Notes: generated from the letters alone by a model not told the origin. A stretch of 64,000 nucleotides of DNA from Lysinibacillus pakistanensis (GCF_030123245.1 NZ_CP126101.1:556501-620500), one strand, 5' to 3'; shown: positions 1 through 8,699, numbered from the stretch's first letter. Translations and numbers: made by a program.

Positions 1-744
1 TGCACCAACTAAAATATAATCATCCTGTGTTTTAAAACCCTGATAAGGTGCAGAGACACGATGCGCAGTACCTGTTCGCTCAGGGAGCTGGCCTTGCCCA
101 AAGTAGGCTGCAGCCTCCCAAACCGTCCATGCCAGTCCAGACTCTACTAAGGAAACATCAATATATTGTCCTTCACCACTACGCAGCTTGTAAATATAGG
201 CCATTAAAATAGACTGCAATGCTGTTTGAGCAGCCGCAATATCGTTTACAGCAAAGCCAACCTTTACTGGTCTGCCATCTGCTTCACCAGTCATATGCAT
301 TAAGCCGCTAAGTCCTTGCGCCATAATATCGTAGCCGCCTTTTTGACTATAAGGACCTGTTTGACCATAACCTGAAATAGAGCAATAAATAAGGCCAGGA
401 TTCATATCTTTTAATGTTGCATAATCTATCCCTAATTTTTTTGTGACGCCAGGCCGATAATTTTCCACAAGCACATCTACCGATTGGATAAGCTCTTTAA
501 ATAGTTCTAATCCCTCAGGTGTTTTTAAATTCAAGCAAACACCTTTTTTATTACGATTAACCATCATATACATATGGCTTTCTTCATTAATAAAGGGACC
601 CATTGTACGTGTGTCGTCTCCACTGGGATACTTCTCAATTTTAATGACTTCAGCCCCCATATCTGCTAATACCATTGTGCAGTATGGACCAGCAAGCACC
701 TGTGATAGATCAACAACTTTTAAACCTTGCAATGCTTGATTCAT
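1..744 (-). CDS. CaiB/BaiF family CoA-transferase (N-terminal part)
   Basis: Family III CoA-transferases move CoA between carboxylic acids in the cytoplasm. The first 248 codons are visible; the rest lies beyond the left edge (family members are usually near 400 residues). The N-terminus carries the typical pattern DLSQVLAGPYCTMVLADMGA followed by VIKIEKYPSGDDTR and an NRNKKGVCLNLK stretch. The ATG at 742-744 overlaps the TGA of the upstream oxidase gene in an ATGA, so translation is probably coupled. It is the last visible gene of a leftward operon that starts at the metQ S-box. The substrate acid cannot be read from sequence. Confidence 0.85.
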   Translation of the reverse strand, partial: MNQALQGLKVVDLSQVLAGPYCTMVLADMGAEVIKIEKYPSGDDTRTMGPFINEESHMYMMVNRNKKGVCLNLKTPEGLELFKELIQSVDVLVENYRPGVTKKLGIDYATLKDMNPGLIYCSISGYGQTGPYSQKGGYDIMAQGLSGLMHMTGEADGRPVKVGFAVNDIAAAQTALQSILMAYIYKLRSGEGQYIDVSLVESGLAWTVWEAAAYFGQGQLPERTGTAHRVSAPYQGFKTQDDYILVGA

Positions 745-1901
745 TTTTCATCGACTCCATCTTTTTTCACTAGAGTAATATTTCGTAGGGCTGGAAGGGA
801 GGTTGCGCCTGCTAAAGCAATGGAAACTTTCAATTCATCGTATAGATTCGTCATGACTTTTTCCACTCCATGCTGTCCATCTAACGCCAGCCCATAGACA
901 AAAGGCCGACCAATCGCTACTGCATCTGCCCCTAAAGAAAGTGCTTTTAGGGCATCCATACCACGATACACGCCACTGTCTAAAATGATTGGAATTTGTC
1001 CATTTACCGCTTTGACAATCGCAGGAAGCGCATCAAGTGATCCTACTACACCATCCAGTTGGCGACCCCCATGATTTGAAACAATAATACCATCGATACC
1101 ATTTTCTATAGCTAGCTTTGCGTCTTCAGGATGTAAAATACCTTTTAATAAAATAGGGAGATTAGATCGGCGCTTTAATTCACGTACATTTTCCCAACTT
1201 AAGGTAGGATGGAAAACATTTTGCAACACACCCTGGACGTAGGATTCAAATGATTCATCTGGCAGGGAAGCCATAAAAACAGGATCATTGATATAGTTTC
1301 CTCTTGCATAGCCTAGCTTTAAAGGCGAAAATTGGTTGCGTACATCCTCTTCACGCCAGCCAAGCATAACTGTGTCGACTGTAAGAACGATTGCTTCAAA
1401 GCCAGCAGTCTCTGCTCGAGCGGCCATACTATAAGCAATTTCCTCGTTGGTAGACCAATATAACTGAAACCATTTTGTAGCCGTAGGTGCAGCTTGTGCA
1501 ACCTCTTCAAGGGCATAGCTAGAAACTGTACTTTGTATATAGGGTATTTTTAATTGTTGAGCAGCGCGAACAACTGCAAGCTCTCCATCATCATGCGCCA
1601 TTTTATTCATGCCAACAGGTGCAAATAAAAAGGGTGTTGGATATGTTTTTCCGAAAAGCTTTATCGAAGTGTCAACATTGGAAACATCATTTAAAAAGCG
1701 GGGCACAATGGAATACTTTTCAAAAGCAACACGATTATTGCGCAATGTTTGTTCGCCTCCTGCACCAGAGCGTATATAGCCAAAAGGTCCAGCTTCCATT
1801 TTTTCCGCTACAGCCTTCTCTAAATCGGCAAAACAAATAGGGAAGGGAGCTTGGGCAGTTATATTTTTTAATAGAAGGTCTCCATTAGTTGTATTTGTCA
1901 T
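741..1901 (-). CDS. FMN-dependent alpha-hydroxy-acid oxidase / lactate 2-monooxygenase-like
   Basis: A 386-residue TIM-barrel flavoprotein of the 2-hydroxy-acid oxidase family, which oxidises an L-2-hydroxy acid to a 2-oxo acid or, in lactate 2-monooxygenases, to the shortened acid plus CO2. Seen: substrate/FMN segment APVGMNKMAHDDGE near residue 95, TVDTVMLGWREEDVRNQF near 175, LLKG near 251, and the catalytic-histidine motif SNHGGRQLDG near 275. The GWRE...RNQF segment resembles lactate 2-monooxygenase more than glycolate oxidase. The start is the ATG at 1901: the in-frame GTG six bases upstream lies in the GAGGTAGTG ribosome site. It sits between a crotonase gene and a CoA-transferase gene with coupled ends. 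The true substrate is unknown. Confidence 0.82.
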   Translation of the reverse strand: MTNTTNGDLLLKNITAQAPFPICFADLEKAVAEKMEAGPFGYIRSGAGGEQTLRNNRVAFEKYSIVPRFLNDVSNVDTSIKLFGKTYPTPFLFAPVGMNKMAHDDGELAVVRAAQQLKIPYIQSTVSSYALEEVAQAAPTATKWFQLYWSTNEEIAYSMAARAETAGFEAIVLTVDTVMLGWREEDVRNQFSPLKLGYARGNYINDPVFMASLPDESFESYVQGVLQNVFHPTLSWENVRELKRRSNLPILLKGILHPEDAKLAIENGIDGIIVSNHGGRQLDGVVGSLDALPAIVKAVNGQIPIILDSGVYRGMDALKALSLGADAVAIGRPFVYGLALDGQHGVEKVMTNLYDELKVSIALAGATSLPALRNITLVKKDGVDEK

Positions 1902-1915
1902 CGTCACTACCTCAC

Positions 1916-2695
1916 TTATTTATTAAAAATGGGCTTTCTTTTGTTTAAAAATGCCTGTATGCCTTCGTTATAATCTTCTGAGCTAAAGGAGTCGAGAATG
2001 ATTTGAGCTAACACATCATTTTCTTCATTTTCTCCATCTACAATAGCTTGAATAATTTTTTTTATGCCTGCATTGGCAATAGATGATTTACTTAAGAGAT
2101 GCTCAGCGAATTGCAGTGTGGCATTTTCAATATCCCCTGGCTCATGTAGGGCAGTAATCAAGCCAATGCGCTTTCCTTCTTCAGCAGTAAAAATGTTTGC
2201 TGTGTATAAAATTTCCTTTGCCTTAGCAACTCCAACAATATTGATAAGACGTTTGGTACTTTCAAGATTATAGACAATTCCAATGTTTGCTGCAGTGATA
2301 CCTAATTTACTTTTGGGTGTAGCAATTCTAAAATCGCAGGCGTTTGCTAACTCTAAGCCACCGCCAATCGCTAAGCCCTGTATCATAGCTATGGTTGGGT
2401 GCGGAAATTTATAGAGTGCATCAATTGCCTTTAATGCTAAATCATTATATGCTTTCGCGTTGTCAGCAGCATAACGAATATCTAAAAACTCACTAATATC
2501 AGCCCCCGAAGAAAAAGCAACTTCATTCACACCACGGACAATTAAAAGTTTAATCGAAGGGTCAGAGCTTAAATAATAAAGCTCATTCAAAATAGCCTGA
2601 AACATTGCCCTTGATAAAGAGTTACGTTTCTCAGGACGATTAATCACTAAAGTTGCTATATAACCATTTTTCTCTATATAAATTTCCTTTGTCAC
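1916..2695 (-). CDS. Enoyl-CoA hydratase/isomerase (crotonase) family protein
   Basis: A 259-residue crotonase-fold enzyme acting on a CoA thioester. Seen: N-terminal INRPEKRNSLS, oxyanion-hole segment AFSSGADISEF near residue 62 and QGLAIGGGLELANACDFR near 105. By hand alignment the first glutamate of classical enoyl-CoA hydratases is not present (the place reads ITAANIGIVYNLE), while one in AKEILYTA may match the second. The reaction may therefore not be a normal hydration. Start is GTG at 2695 after GGAGGAGCACT. Only 11 bases separate it from metI, so it appears to belong to the S-box operon. Confidence 0.8.
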   Translation of the reverse strand: MTKEIYIEKNGYIATLVINRPEKRNSLSRAMFQAILNELYYLSSDPSIKLLIVRGVNEVAFSSGADISEFLDIRYAADNAKAYNDLALKAIDALYKFPHPTIAMIQGLAIGGGLELANACDFRIATPKSKLGITAANIGIVYNLESTKRLINIVGVAKAKEILYTANIFTAEEGKRIGLITALHEPGDIENATLQFAEHLLSKSSIANAGIKKIIQAIVDGENEENDVLAQIILDSFSSEDYNEGIQAFLNKRKPIFNK

Positions 2696-2706
2696 AGTGC
2701 TCCTCC

Positions 2707-3378
2707 TTAATCCTTCTTAAGTTTTGCTGCAAATCGATTGCCAATAGATTGAATACTCTGAACAAGGATGATTAAAATAAATACAGTCGCATACATAACA
2801 TCGACCTCATAGCGTAAATGACCATAACGATATGCAAGATCACCTAAACCACCGGCACCAACCATACCTGCCATTGCCGTTGCTCCAATAAGACCAATTG
2901 TGGCAATGGTTAAGCCTAAAATAATAGAAGGGCGAGCCTCGCGTAATAAAACATTCCAGATGATATGACGGCGTTTAATGCCCATTGCTGTATAAGCCTC
3001 TACAACACCTGGGTCCACTTCTAAAAGTGCTGTCTCCATCAGTCGTGCGATGTAAGGTGCTGTATAAACAACAAGTGGTACAATGACACCTTTCACACCA
3101 ATCGTTGTCCCAACAATTAGCTTTGTAAACGGTAAAATAAAGAAGAGTAAAATGATAAATGGAACGGAGCGAATTATATTAATGAATAAATTGAAAAATT
3201 GATAAAGAAATTTATTTTCGAAAGATTGACCAGGACGTGTTAAAACAATTAAGAGCCCTAACGGAATCCCAATGATAACGGAAAAGAATAAAGAAATTCC
3301 GACCATTTGGAAGGTTTCGATAATTGATTTCCCAATAACATCGGACCAATCTGTAAAGAAGCTTTGAATACTATTCAT
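2707..3378 (-). CDS. metI: Methionine ABC transporter permease MetI
   Basis: Inner-membrane subunit of the MetNIQ D/L-methionine importer (223 residues, the usual size). It has about five hydrophobic helices and the ABC-permease EAA loop (EAYTAMGIKRRHIIWNVLLR near residue 126) that contacts the ATPase. It overlaps the 3' end of metN by 8 bases, which supports coupled expression. Confidence 0.95.
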   Translation of the reverse strand: MNSIQSFFTDWSDVIGKSIIETFQMVGISLFFSVIIGIPLGLLIVLTRPGQSFENKFLYQFFNLFINIIRSVPFIILLFFILPFTKLIVGTTIGVKGVIVPLVVYTAPYIARLMETALLEVDPGVVEAYTAMGIKRRHIIWNVLLREARPSIILGLTIATIGLIGATAMAGMVGAGGLGDLAYRYGHLRYEVDVMYATVFILIILVQSIQSIGNRFAAKLKKD

Positions 3379-4396
3379 TTTGTTCGCCTCCTAATTCTTC
3401 TACGGCTACTCCATTTTCGGTGAAATACGTTAATGCCTTTTGTACAATTTGTGCTTCACCATTTAAATGAACGACAATATTTCCGACAATGCCGTTTTTT
3501 AATTCAATAATATTGGCAGTTAAAATATTTGGCTGAACATCGTAAACTTTGCTGACCTCTGCCAATAATGGTTTTCCAGTACTTTCACCGAGAAATGTTA
3601 GACGAATAACACTCCCTGAAACATTGAGCTGCTGAATAAGGGAAGGGGATAGATTACGCTGTGAAATCGTGCTTAAGAACTTTCTCGTTGTTGGATGCTG
3701 CGGCTTCGCAAAAAGATCAATAGCTGAACCATATTCCACAACTTTCCCTGCTTCAAGAACAGATACATCATCGCAGATTTTTTGTATGACATTCATTTCA
3801 TGTGTAATGAGTAAAATAGTAATGCCTAGCTCACGATTAATTTTCAATAAAAGCTCGAGAATGGCTTCTGTTGTTTCTGGATCAAGTGCACTAGTCGCTT
3901 CATCACTTAGTAAGATTTCAGGTTCTTGTGCCAACGCACGTGCAATAGCAACACGTTGTTTTTGACCACCTGAAAGCTGACTTGGAAAGCTCTCTAATTT
4001 TTCTGTTAAGCCAACAATTTCAGCATATTTCGCCACACGATTTTTCACTTCGGTATCGTTATAGCCAAGTAGCTTTAATGGGATAGCAATATTGTTATAA
4101 ACGGTCGCAGTTTTTAAGAGATTAAAATGCTGGAAAATCATCCCGATTTTTTGACGGGTTTTACGAAGATCATTAAGGGAAAGGGAAGTAATATCCACAT
4201 TGTTGATCCAGACTTTTCCTGCAGTTGGACGTTCCAATAGGTTAACACAGCGAATAAGTGTGCTTTTACCTGCGCCACTATAGCCAATAACCCCATGAAT
4301 TTCACCTTTTTTAACATGAAGGTTAATCCCATCAACTGCTCTGACAATACCTTTCTTTGTTTTAAATTCTTTAGATATATTTTCTAATCGAATCAT
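3371..4396 (-). CDS. metN: Methionine ABC transporter ATP-binding protein MetN
   Basis: ATPase of the methionine importer, 341 residues. Walker A GYSGAGKSTL near residue 38, Q-loop IFQHFNLLK, signature LSGGQKQR near 141, Walker B EILLSDEATSALDP and the switch histidine in LLITHE. Residues from about 255 to the end form the NIL domain that senses methionine and gives trans-inhibition in this family. Start ATG at 4396 with AAGGAGAC upstream. It follows metQ after a hairpin and overlaps metI. Confidence 0.95.
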   Translation of the reverse strand: MIRLENISKEFKTKKGIVRAVDGINLHVKKGEIHGVIGYSGAGKSTLIRCVNLLERPTAGKVWINNVDITSLSLNDLRKTRQKIGMIFQHFNLLKTATVYNNIAIPLKLLGYNDTEVKNRVAKYAEIVGLTEKLESFPSQLSGGQKQRVAIARALAQEPEILLSDEATSALDPETTEAILELLLKINRELGITILLITHEMNVIQKICDDVSVLEAGKVVEYGSAIDLFAKPQHPTTRKFLSTISQRNLSPSLIQQLNVSGSVIRLTFLGESTGKPLLAEVSKVYDVQPNILTANIIELKNGIVGNIVVHLNGEAQIVQKALTYFTENGVAVEELGGEQNE

Positions 4397-4420
4397 CTGG
4401 ATGTCTCCTTTCTAAAAAGC

Positions 4421-4461
4421 AAGAATCTGCTCGCTTTCCCAAAGGAGTCTCGCAGATTCTT
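4421..4461 (-). terminator. Hairpin between metQ and metN (candidate attenuator)
   Basis: A 10-bp perfect inverted repeat (AAGAATCTGC with GCAGATTCTT) with a 21-base loop, followed in the reading direction by GCTTTTTAG. It lies in the roughly 200-base gap between the metQ stop and metN. It could stop part of the transcripts or protect the metQ 3' end, giving more binding protein than transporter. The U-run is short, so full termination is unlikely. Confidence 0.5.
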
Positions 4462-4602
4462 ATTTTATCCTGCTTAATGGGCTGGAAAATTCCCTCTTCA
4501 AGAACAAATAATGCTGAGTAGGAATCTAACAGCGGTATAGGCCCGATTTTTTCAACGATTAATCAGTGGAAGATGGGAAAACCCGTTTTATTTTTAAGCA
4601 AC

Positions 4603-5436
4603 CTACCAGCTTGCAATTACAGAACCCTTAAATTCATCTTCAATAAATTTACGTACTTCATCAGATTGATAAGCTTCAACAAATTTTTTAATCGTTGGAT
4701 CATTCTCATTTTCAGCACGTACTACAATATAGTTTACATAAGGGGATTCAGTAGATTCTAAAAGGATAGAATCTTTTTTAGGATTAATGCCAGCCTCCAG
4801 CGCAAAGTTTGTGTTAATAGCTGCTACATCAACCTCACTAAGTTGTTTTGGAATTTGTGCAGCCTCTAACTCTATGAATTTTAAATTTTTCTTGTTTTCC
4901 TCAACATCACGGATAGACGCTGTTAGCCCAGCACCTTCTTTTAATTTAATATAGCCAGCCTCTTGCAGAACAAATAGTGCACGGGCACCGTTTGTCGGAT
5001 CGTTTGGTAAACCAAATGTTGCTCCATCTGGTATTTCATCAAAAGATTTATATTTTTCAGAGTAAACACCCATTGGATTCAGAATAGTTTTTCCAACTGG
5101 TACTAAGTCTGTATCGTGATCTTTATTAAAAGTATCTAAGAAAGGCTCGTGCTGATAGCTGTTTGCATCAAGATCACCTTCAGCTAATGAAGTATTAGGT
5201 AAAACATAGTCAGAGAAGGATTTAAGCTCTACTTCTAAACCTTTTTCTTTTGCCACTTTTGCCGCAGCCTCTGCAATTTGTTCATGTGGACCAGAAGTAA
5301 CACCTACTACGATCTTATTTTCATCAATAGCCTTACCTTGGTCTTCTTTACTATCTTCTTTTGAACCGCAACCTACTAACGCTGCTGCTAATGTAAGACC
5401 TGCTAAGCCTAATAAAAATTTGTTTCGTTTCTTCAT
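4603..5436 (-). CDS. metQ: Methionine ABC transporter substrate-binding lipoprotein MetQ
   Basis: Surface lipoprotein that captures methionine for MetNI (NlpA/MetQ family, 277 residues). A lipoprotein signal ends in LVGCGSKED with the cysteine about residue 23. Family segments include PMGVYSEKYKSFDEIPDGA and FGLPNDPTNGARALF. The start is ATG 5436, because GGAGGTC sits 8 bases upstream; an upstream in-frame TTG at 5451 would place the Shine-Dalgarno inside the gene. First gene of the S-box operon. Confidence 0.95.
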   Translation of the reverse strand: MKKRNKFLLGLAGLTLAAALVGCGSKEDSKEDQGKAIDENKIVVGVTSGPHEQIAEAAAKVAKEKGLEVELKSFSDYVLPNTSLAEGDLDANSYQHEPFLDTFNKDHDTDLVPVGKTILNPMGVYSEKYKSFDEIPDGATFGLPNDPTNGARALFVLQEAGYIKLKEGAGLTASIRDVEENKKNLKFIELEAAQIPKQLSEVDVAAINTNFALEAGINPKKDSILLESTESPYVNYIVVRAENENDPTIKKFVEAYQSDEVRKFIEDEFKGSVIASW

Positions 5437-5475
5437 GAAAATGACCTCCAAAGTTTGTATTATCGATTTTTAAAA

Positions 5476-5506
5476 ATAAAAAAACTCTCTTATAAACTAA
5501 GAGAGG
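5476..5506 (-). terminator. Rho-independent terminator of the S-box leader
   Basis: Stem CTCTCTTA paired with TAAGAGAG followed by a T-rich tract on the minus strand. It follows the SAM aptamer and precedes metQ. Part of the stem resembles the aptamer P1 3' strand, as expected for an antiterminator/terminator switch. Confidence 0.85.
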
Positions 5507-5523
5507 CTCATGAAAAAACGTCC

Positions 5524-5631
5524 TCTCTTATCTATCAAACGATGATCGTTTGCAGGATTTAGCACCTTCCTTTAAAAAGGAGGTTGCCGAGCTTCATAGG
5601 GCCAGTCCCTCAGCTACTCTTGATAAGAGAT
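5524..5631 (-). promoter_or_regulatory. SAM-I (S-box) riboswitch
   Basis: On the minus strand the leader reads CTTATCAAGAGTAGCTGAGG, then GACTGGCCC, GAAGCTCGGCAACC and GGTGCTAAATCC, the conserved core of SAM-I aptamers. P1 is formed by TCTCTTATC and GATAAGAGA. High S-adenosylmethionine should favour the downstream terminator and switch off metQNI and the co-directional genes after it. Confidence 0.96.
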
Positions 5632-5661
5632 ATATAGTATTTTTATAAATCCGATAGAACT

Positions 5662-5690
5662 AATATAAATTATAGGTTATTATTAGTCAA
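5662..5690 (-). promoter_or_regulatory. Sigma-A promoter of the metQ operon
   Basis: -35 TTGACT (5685-5690) and -10 TATATT (5662-5667) with a 17-base spacer, about 30 bases upstream of the S-box aptamer. Confidence 0.7.
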
Positions 5691-5785
5691 TAAATATTTT
5701 GATTTTTTATTTTATTTAGCGGGTTTATTGTCCACTAAATCAAGATAAAGCCACAGAAAATATAGTAGCAAAAAGAGGTGTAGAG

Positions 5786-6289
5786 ATGTCTATAAGAGTA
5801 AATTATGGAGTTGGAGCATTTGGAAAAGTCATTAGTGCTCGTATTTTAATGGGGACTGATATTATCGAGGGAATAGAGGCTATCTGTCAAGAGAACGATA
5901 TTGAGTCAGCGACCATTGTTAGTTGTATTGGTAGTTTGCAAAATAGTAGTTTTGTTTATTTAATACCAGATGAGATCTCTAAAATCAATGTCCGTTTCAG
6001 TGAAGTGATAAAAAAACAGGGACCACTTGAATTTATTCAAGGTGCTGGTGTTGTGTGTAAACGTGATGGAGACTATGAGACGCATCTTCATGGATCAATG
6101 AGTGATCAATGGGGTCAAGTAGCGGGAGGACATTTGATAAAGGGCGGAAATATTGTGATTACGGCCGATATCGTTTTGGCAGAGGTACAGGACATTCAGC
6201 ATATACGCAAATTTGATGATGAAACAGGACATATTCAATTTTATCCCTTAGAAAAAGACTTACAGAGTCCAAGAAAGATTGAGAAATGA
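5786..6289 (+). CDS. PPC/DUF296 domain protein
   Basis: A 167-residue single-domain protein of the PPC (DUF296) family, found as trimers in bacteria and fused to AT-hooks in plants. Seen: SATIVSCIGSLQNS near residue 42 and a histidine cluster ETHLHGSMSDQWGQVAGGHL near 98 that fits the family's metal or ligand site. ATG start after AAGAGGTG. The bacterial function is not established. It stands alone between the divergent metQ operon and the convergent mtnE. Confidence 0.75.
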   Translation: MSIRVNYGVGAFGKVISARILMGTDIIEGIEAICQENDIESATIVSCIGSLQNSSFVYLIPDEISKINVRFSEVIKKQGPLEFIQGAGVVCKRDGDYETHLHGSMSDQWGQVAGGHLIKGGNIVITADIVLAEVQDIQHIRKFDDETGHIQFYPLEKDLQSPRKIEK

Positions 6290-6290
6290 A

Positions 6291-6326
6291 AAAACTGTTC
6301 TATGGCATTGCTGTAGAACAGTTTTT
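6291..6326. terminator. Bidirectional terminator between DUF296 gene and mtnE
   Basis: Stem AAAACTGTTCTA / TAGAACAGTTTT with A- and T-tracts on opposite sides, placed between converging genes. Confidence 0.85.
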
Positions 6327-6337
6327 ATTGAATTTGT

Positions 6338-7504
6338 TTATATAAATAAATTTAATTGTTCGATTCGATTTATAGCTTCACGTAAACGTTCTTCGCTTAC
6401 AAGTAAGCCAACACGGACATAGCCCTCGCCATATTGCCCAAAGCCATTTCCTGCTGCTACAGCAATATCTGCTTTGTCGAGTAAGAGGTCTGCAAATTGT
6501 TCACTTGTATAGCCTACTGGAACAGGGAGCCATGCAAAAAAGGAGCCCTTAGGAGCAGTTACGTGCCAGCCAATACGCTGAGCCTCCTCAATTAAGACAT
6601 TGCGTCGACGTTCATAAGTAGCTGTGAGCTCATTTGCACATTCCTGTGATGATGAGAGTGCAATCGCAGCTGCTTGTTGAACAGCAGGGAATTGACTACA
6701 AAATAGATGGTCTTGTATTAAATTGATAGCAGCAATAATATCAGCATTCCCAACTGCAAAGCCAATGCGCCAGCCTGCCATATTGTATGTTTTGGATAGA
6801 GTATACATTTCTATTCCAACATCTTTAGCACCATCTGCCTGTAGGAAGCTAACAGGTTTTTTTCCATCAAATCCAATTGCCCCATAGGCAAAATCATGTG
6901 AAACGCTGATATTATGCTCTTTTGCAAAGCGAACGGTTTCCTCGAAAAATTCAATTGTTGCTGTACCACCAGTCGGGTTATTAGGGTAATTCAAATACAG
7001 AAGTTTCGCCTTTTCTTTTATATTATCAGGTAAAGCTGCGTAATCAGGGAGGAAGCTATTTTCTGCAAAAAGTGGCAGTACCTCAAAATTTACATCCCCT
7101 AATACGACGCCTGATAAGTAATCGGGATAGCCAGGGTCGGGTAATAGCATTGTATCTCCAGGATTTAATATAGCTAAAGGTAGTTCAACAAGACCGATTT
7201 TTGTACCACCAAGAATAGCCACCTCTGTTTCAGGATTAATGTCTACATTGTATTCACGTTTGTAGAAATCTGCCGCAGCTTGGCGTAATTCAGCAATGCC
7301 ACGAAATGGTGGATATTTATGATTAAGAGGATTTTCGGCTGCCTCCTGTAGAGCCTTAATAATATGTGGAGGAGTAGGTTGATCAGGATTTCCCTGTCCA
7401 AGATTGATTACATCGCGCCCCTCAGCCAAGGCAGCATTTACTTTTTGCACAAGTGCTGCAAAAAACTGTGTTGGGAGTTGCTGTAGTTTTTTTGAGAATT
7501 CCAT
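6338..7504 (-). CDS. mtnE: Methionine-salvage aminotransferase MtnE
   Basis: PLP fold-type I aminotransferase (388 residues) that converts 2-oxo-4-methylthiobutyrate to methionine, the last step of methylthioadenosine salvage. It closely matches my memory of B. subtilis MtnE: LGQGNPDQPTP near residue 38, LNYPNNPTGG, PLP-lysine motif YTLSKTYNMAGWRIGF, and GSFFAWLPVP near the C-terminus. The in-frame ATG at 7510 is only two bases from the AAGGTG ribosome site; the ATG at 7504 is better spaced. Divergent from mtnU. Confidence 0.93.
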   Translation of the reverse strand: MEFSKKLQQLPTQFFAALVQKVNAALAEGRDVINLGQGNPDQPTPPHIIKALQEAAENPLNHKYPPFRGIAELRQAAADFYKREYNVDINPETEVAILGGTKIGLVELPLAILNPGDTMLLPDPGYPDYLSGVVLGDVNFEVLPLFAENSFLPDYAALPDNIKEKAKLLYLNYPNNPTGGTATIEFFEETVRFAKEHNISVSHDFAYGAIGFDGKKPVSFLQADGAKDVGIEMYTLSKTYNMAGWRIGFAVGNADIIAAINLIQDHLFCSQFPAVQQAAAIALSSSQECANELTATYERRRNVLIEEAQRIGWHVTAPKGSFFAWLPVPVGYTSEQFADLLLDKADIAVAAGNGFGQYGEGYVRVGLLVSEERLREAINRIEQLNLFI

Positions 7505-7904
7505 GCACATTCACCTTTTTCAGAATATAATAATTATTATTAAAGAATATGATGCAAATACTATTACTTTTTTTACTAATTGTCTAGACCCTTTATTTAT
7601 AAAAGGTTTGAAAGTCTCTGAAAACTACAGGCGACCAAATCATAAGTTACGATGGTACGATACGAGATACGGCACCAATTGAAGTTACTACACTTACAGT
7701 AGAATTGGTTGAGTAAGTTGTAGCTCTTTGTATAAAAGATCGTTCTGAAATGAATAATCTTTTTTTGCTGTAAATAATAGACAAAGCGGCAACGTCGAAT
7801 GACCAACTAACTGGATAAATTTAAATTAGTCTAGAATTAAATATTGTATAATGAAATGTGTAAAAGCGAAAACAAACTTAAAAATGTCTAAAGGAGGAAA
7901 TGAG
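7505..7904. other. mtnE-mtnU divergent intergenic region
   Basis: About 400 bases hold both promoters and a possible gene relic (7612-7716). A TATAAT at 7847-7852 is a candidate mtnU -10, with no clear -35. I see no S-box or other riboswitch here. Confidence 0.4.
7612..7716 (+). pseudogene. Possible 3' remnant of a lost gene
   Basis: 34 open codons ending in TAA read KSLKTTGDQIISYDGTIRDT and continue with a protein-like composition to VELVE. There is no start codon or ribosome site, and a stop lies directly upstream. This looks like the tail of a decayed gene, but the parent family is not recognised. Confidence 0.3.
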
Positions 7905-8699
7905 ATGAAAATTGGCTGTATTCAATTGAATGTAGGCTTTGGCAAAGTAGATGAAAATTTTGCCCGAGCTGAGGAGAAGATTCGAGAAACGGCAAATCGA
8001 GGTGCGGAAATTATTGTACTACCAGAAATGTGGAATACAGGCTATGCACTTGAGCGTTTACCAGAGCTAGCGGATGAAGATGGGGTGCGTACGAAAGCCT
8101 TTTTAGCAAGTTTGGCAAAGGAACTGAGTTTACATATTGTGGGCGGCTCTGTTGCAACAAAAAAGGGCGATAAATTTTACAATACAATGTATACGTTTAA
8201 TAAAAATGGTGAGCTAGTAGGTGAATATAGCAAGGCGCATCTCTTCCGTTTAATGGACGAGCATTTATATTTAGAGGCAGGCGATGAGATGAATCGCTTT
8301 ACGCTCGGAGATATAGAGGCAGCAGGAGTAATTTGCTATGATATCCGCTTCCCTGAATGGCTTCGTGCCCACGCTTTAGAGGGAGCAAAGGTTTTATTTG
8401 TACCAGCACAATGGCCAACACCTCGTATCGACCATTGGAAAACTTTGCTTCAAGCGCGTGCCATCGAAAATCAATGCTTTGTTATTGCGGTAAACCGTAT
8501 TTCCAAAAAGGTAGAAAACTTCAATGGCCAGTCTATGATTATTCAGCCATGGGGAGAGGTTCTTTGGGTTGGTGCTGATGATGAAGAAGTGGCTGTTATT
8601 GATGTAGACTTTTCTATTGTTGATGAAGTCCGAGGTAGAATTCCAGTTTATGATGACCGCAGACCTGGGCTATATAGTGGCGTAACTGTGAACAACTAA
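7905..8699 (+). CDS. mtnU: Omega-amidase / carbon-nitrogen hydrolase MtnU
   Basis: Nitrilase-superfamily amidase (264 residues). In B. subtilis the homologue beside mtnE is thought to hydrolyse the 2-oxo acid amide made when glutamine is the amino donor, pulling methionine salvage forward. The Glu-Lys-Cys triad is visible: Glu in VLPEMWNTGY (about residue 42), Lys in EYSKAHLF (about 109) and Cys in GVICYDIRFPEW (about 143). The start is ATG 7905 after AAAGGAGG; the upstream in-frame ATG at 7851 lies in the -10 region. Confidence 0.9.
   Translation: MKIGCIQLNVGFGKVDENFARAEEKIRETANRGAEIIVLPEMWNTGYALERLPELADEDGVRTKAFLASLAKELSLHIVGGSVATKKGDKFYNTMYTFNKNGELVGEYSKAHLFRLMDEHLYLEAGDEMNRFTLGDIEAAGVICYDIRFPEWLRAHALEGAKVLFVPAQWPTPRIDHWKTLLQARAIENQCFVIAVNRISKKVENFNGQSMIIQPWGEVLWVGADDEEVAVIDVDFSIVDEVRGRIPVYDDRRPGLYSGVTVNN

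Noticed and set aside
1319..1840. Small open frames inside the oxidase gene
   Set aside because: Shadows of the well-supported oxidase frame.
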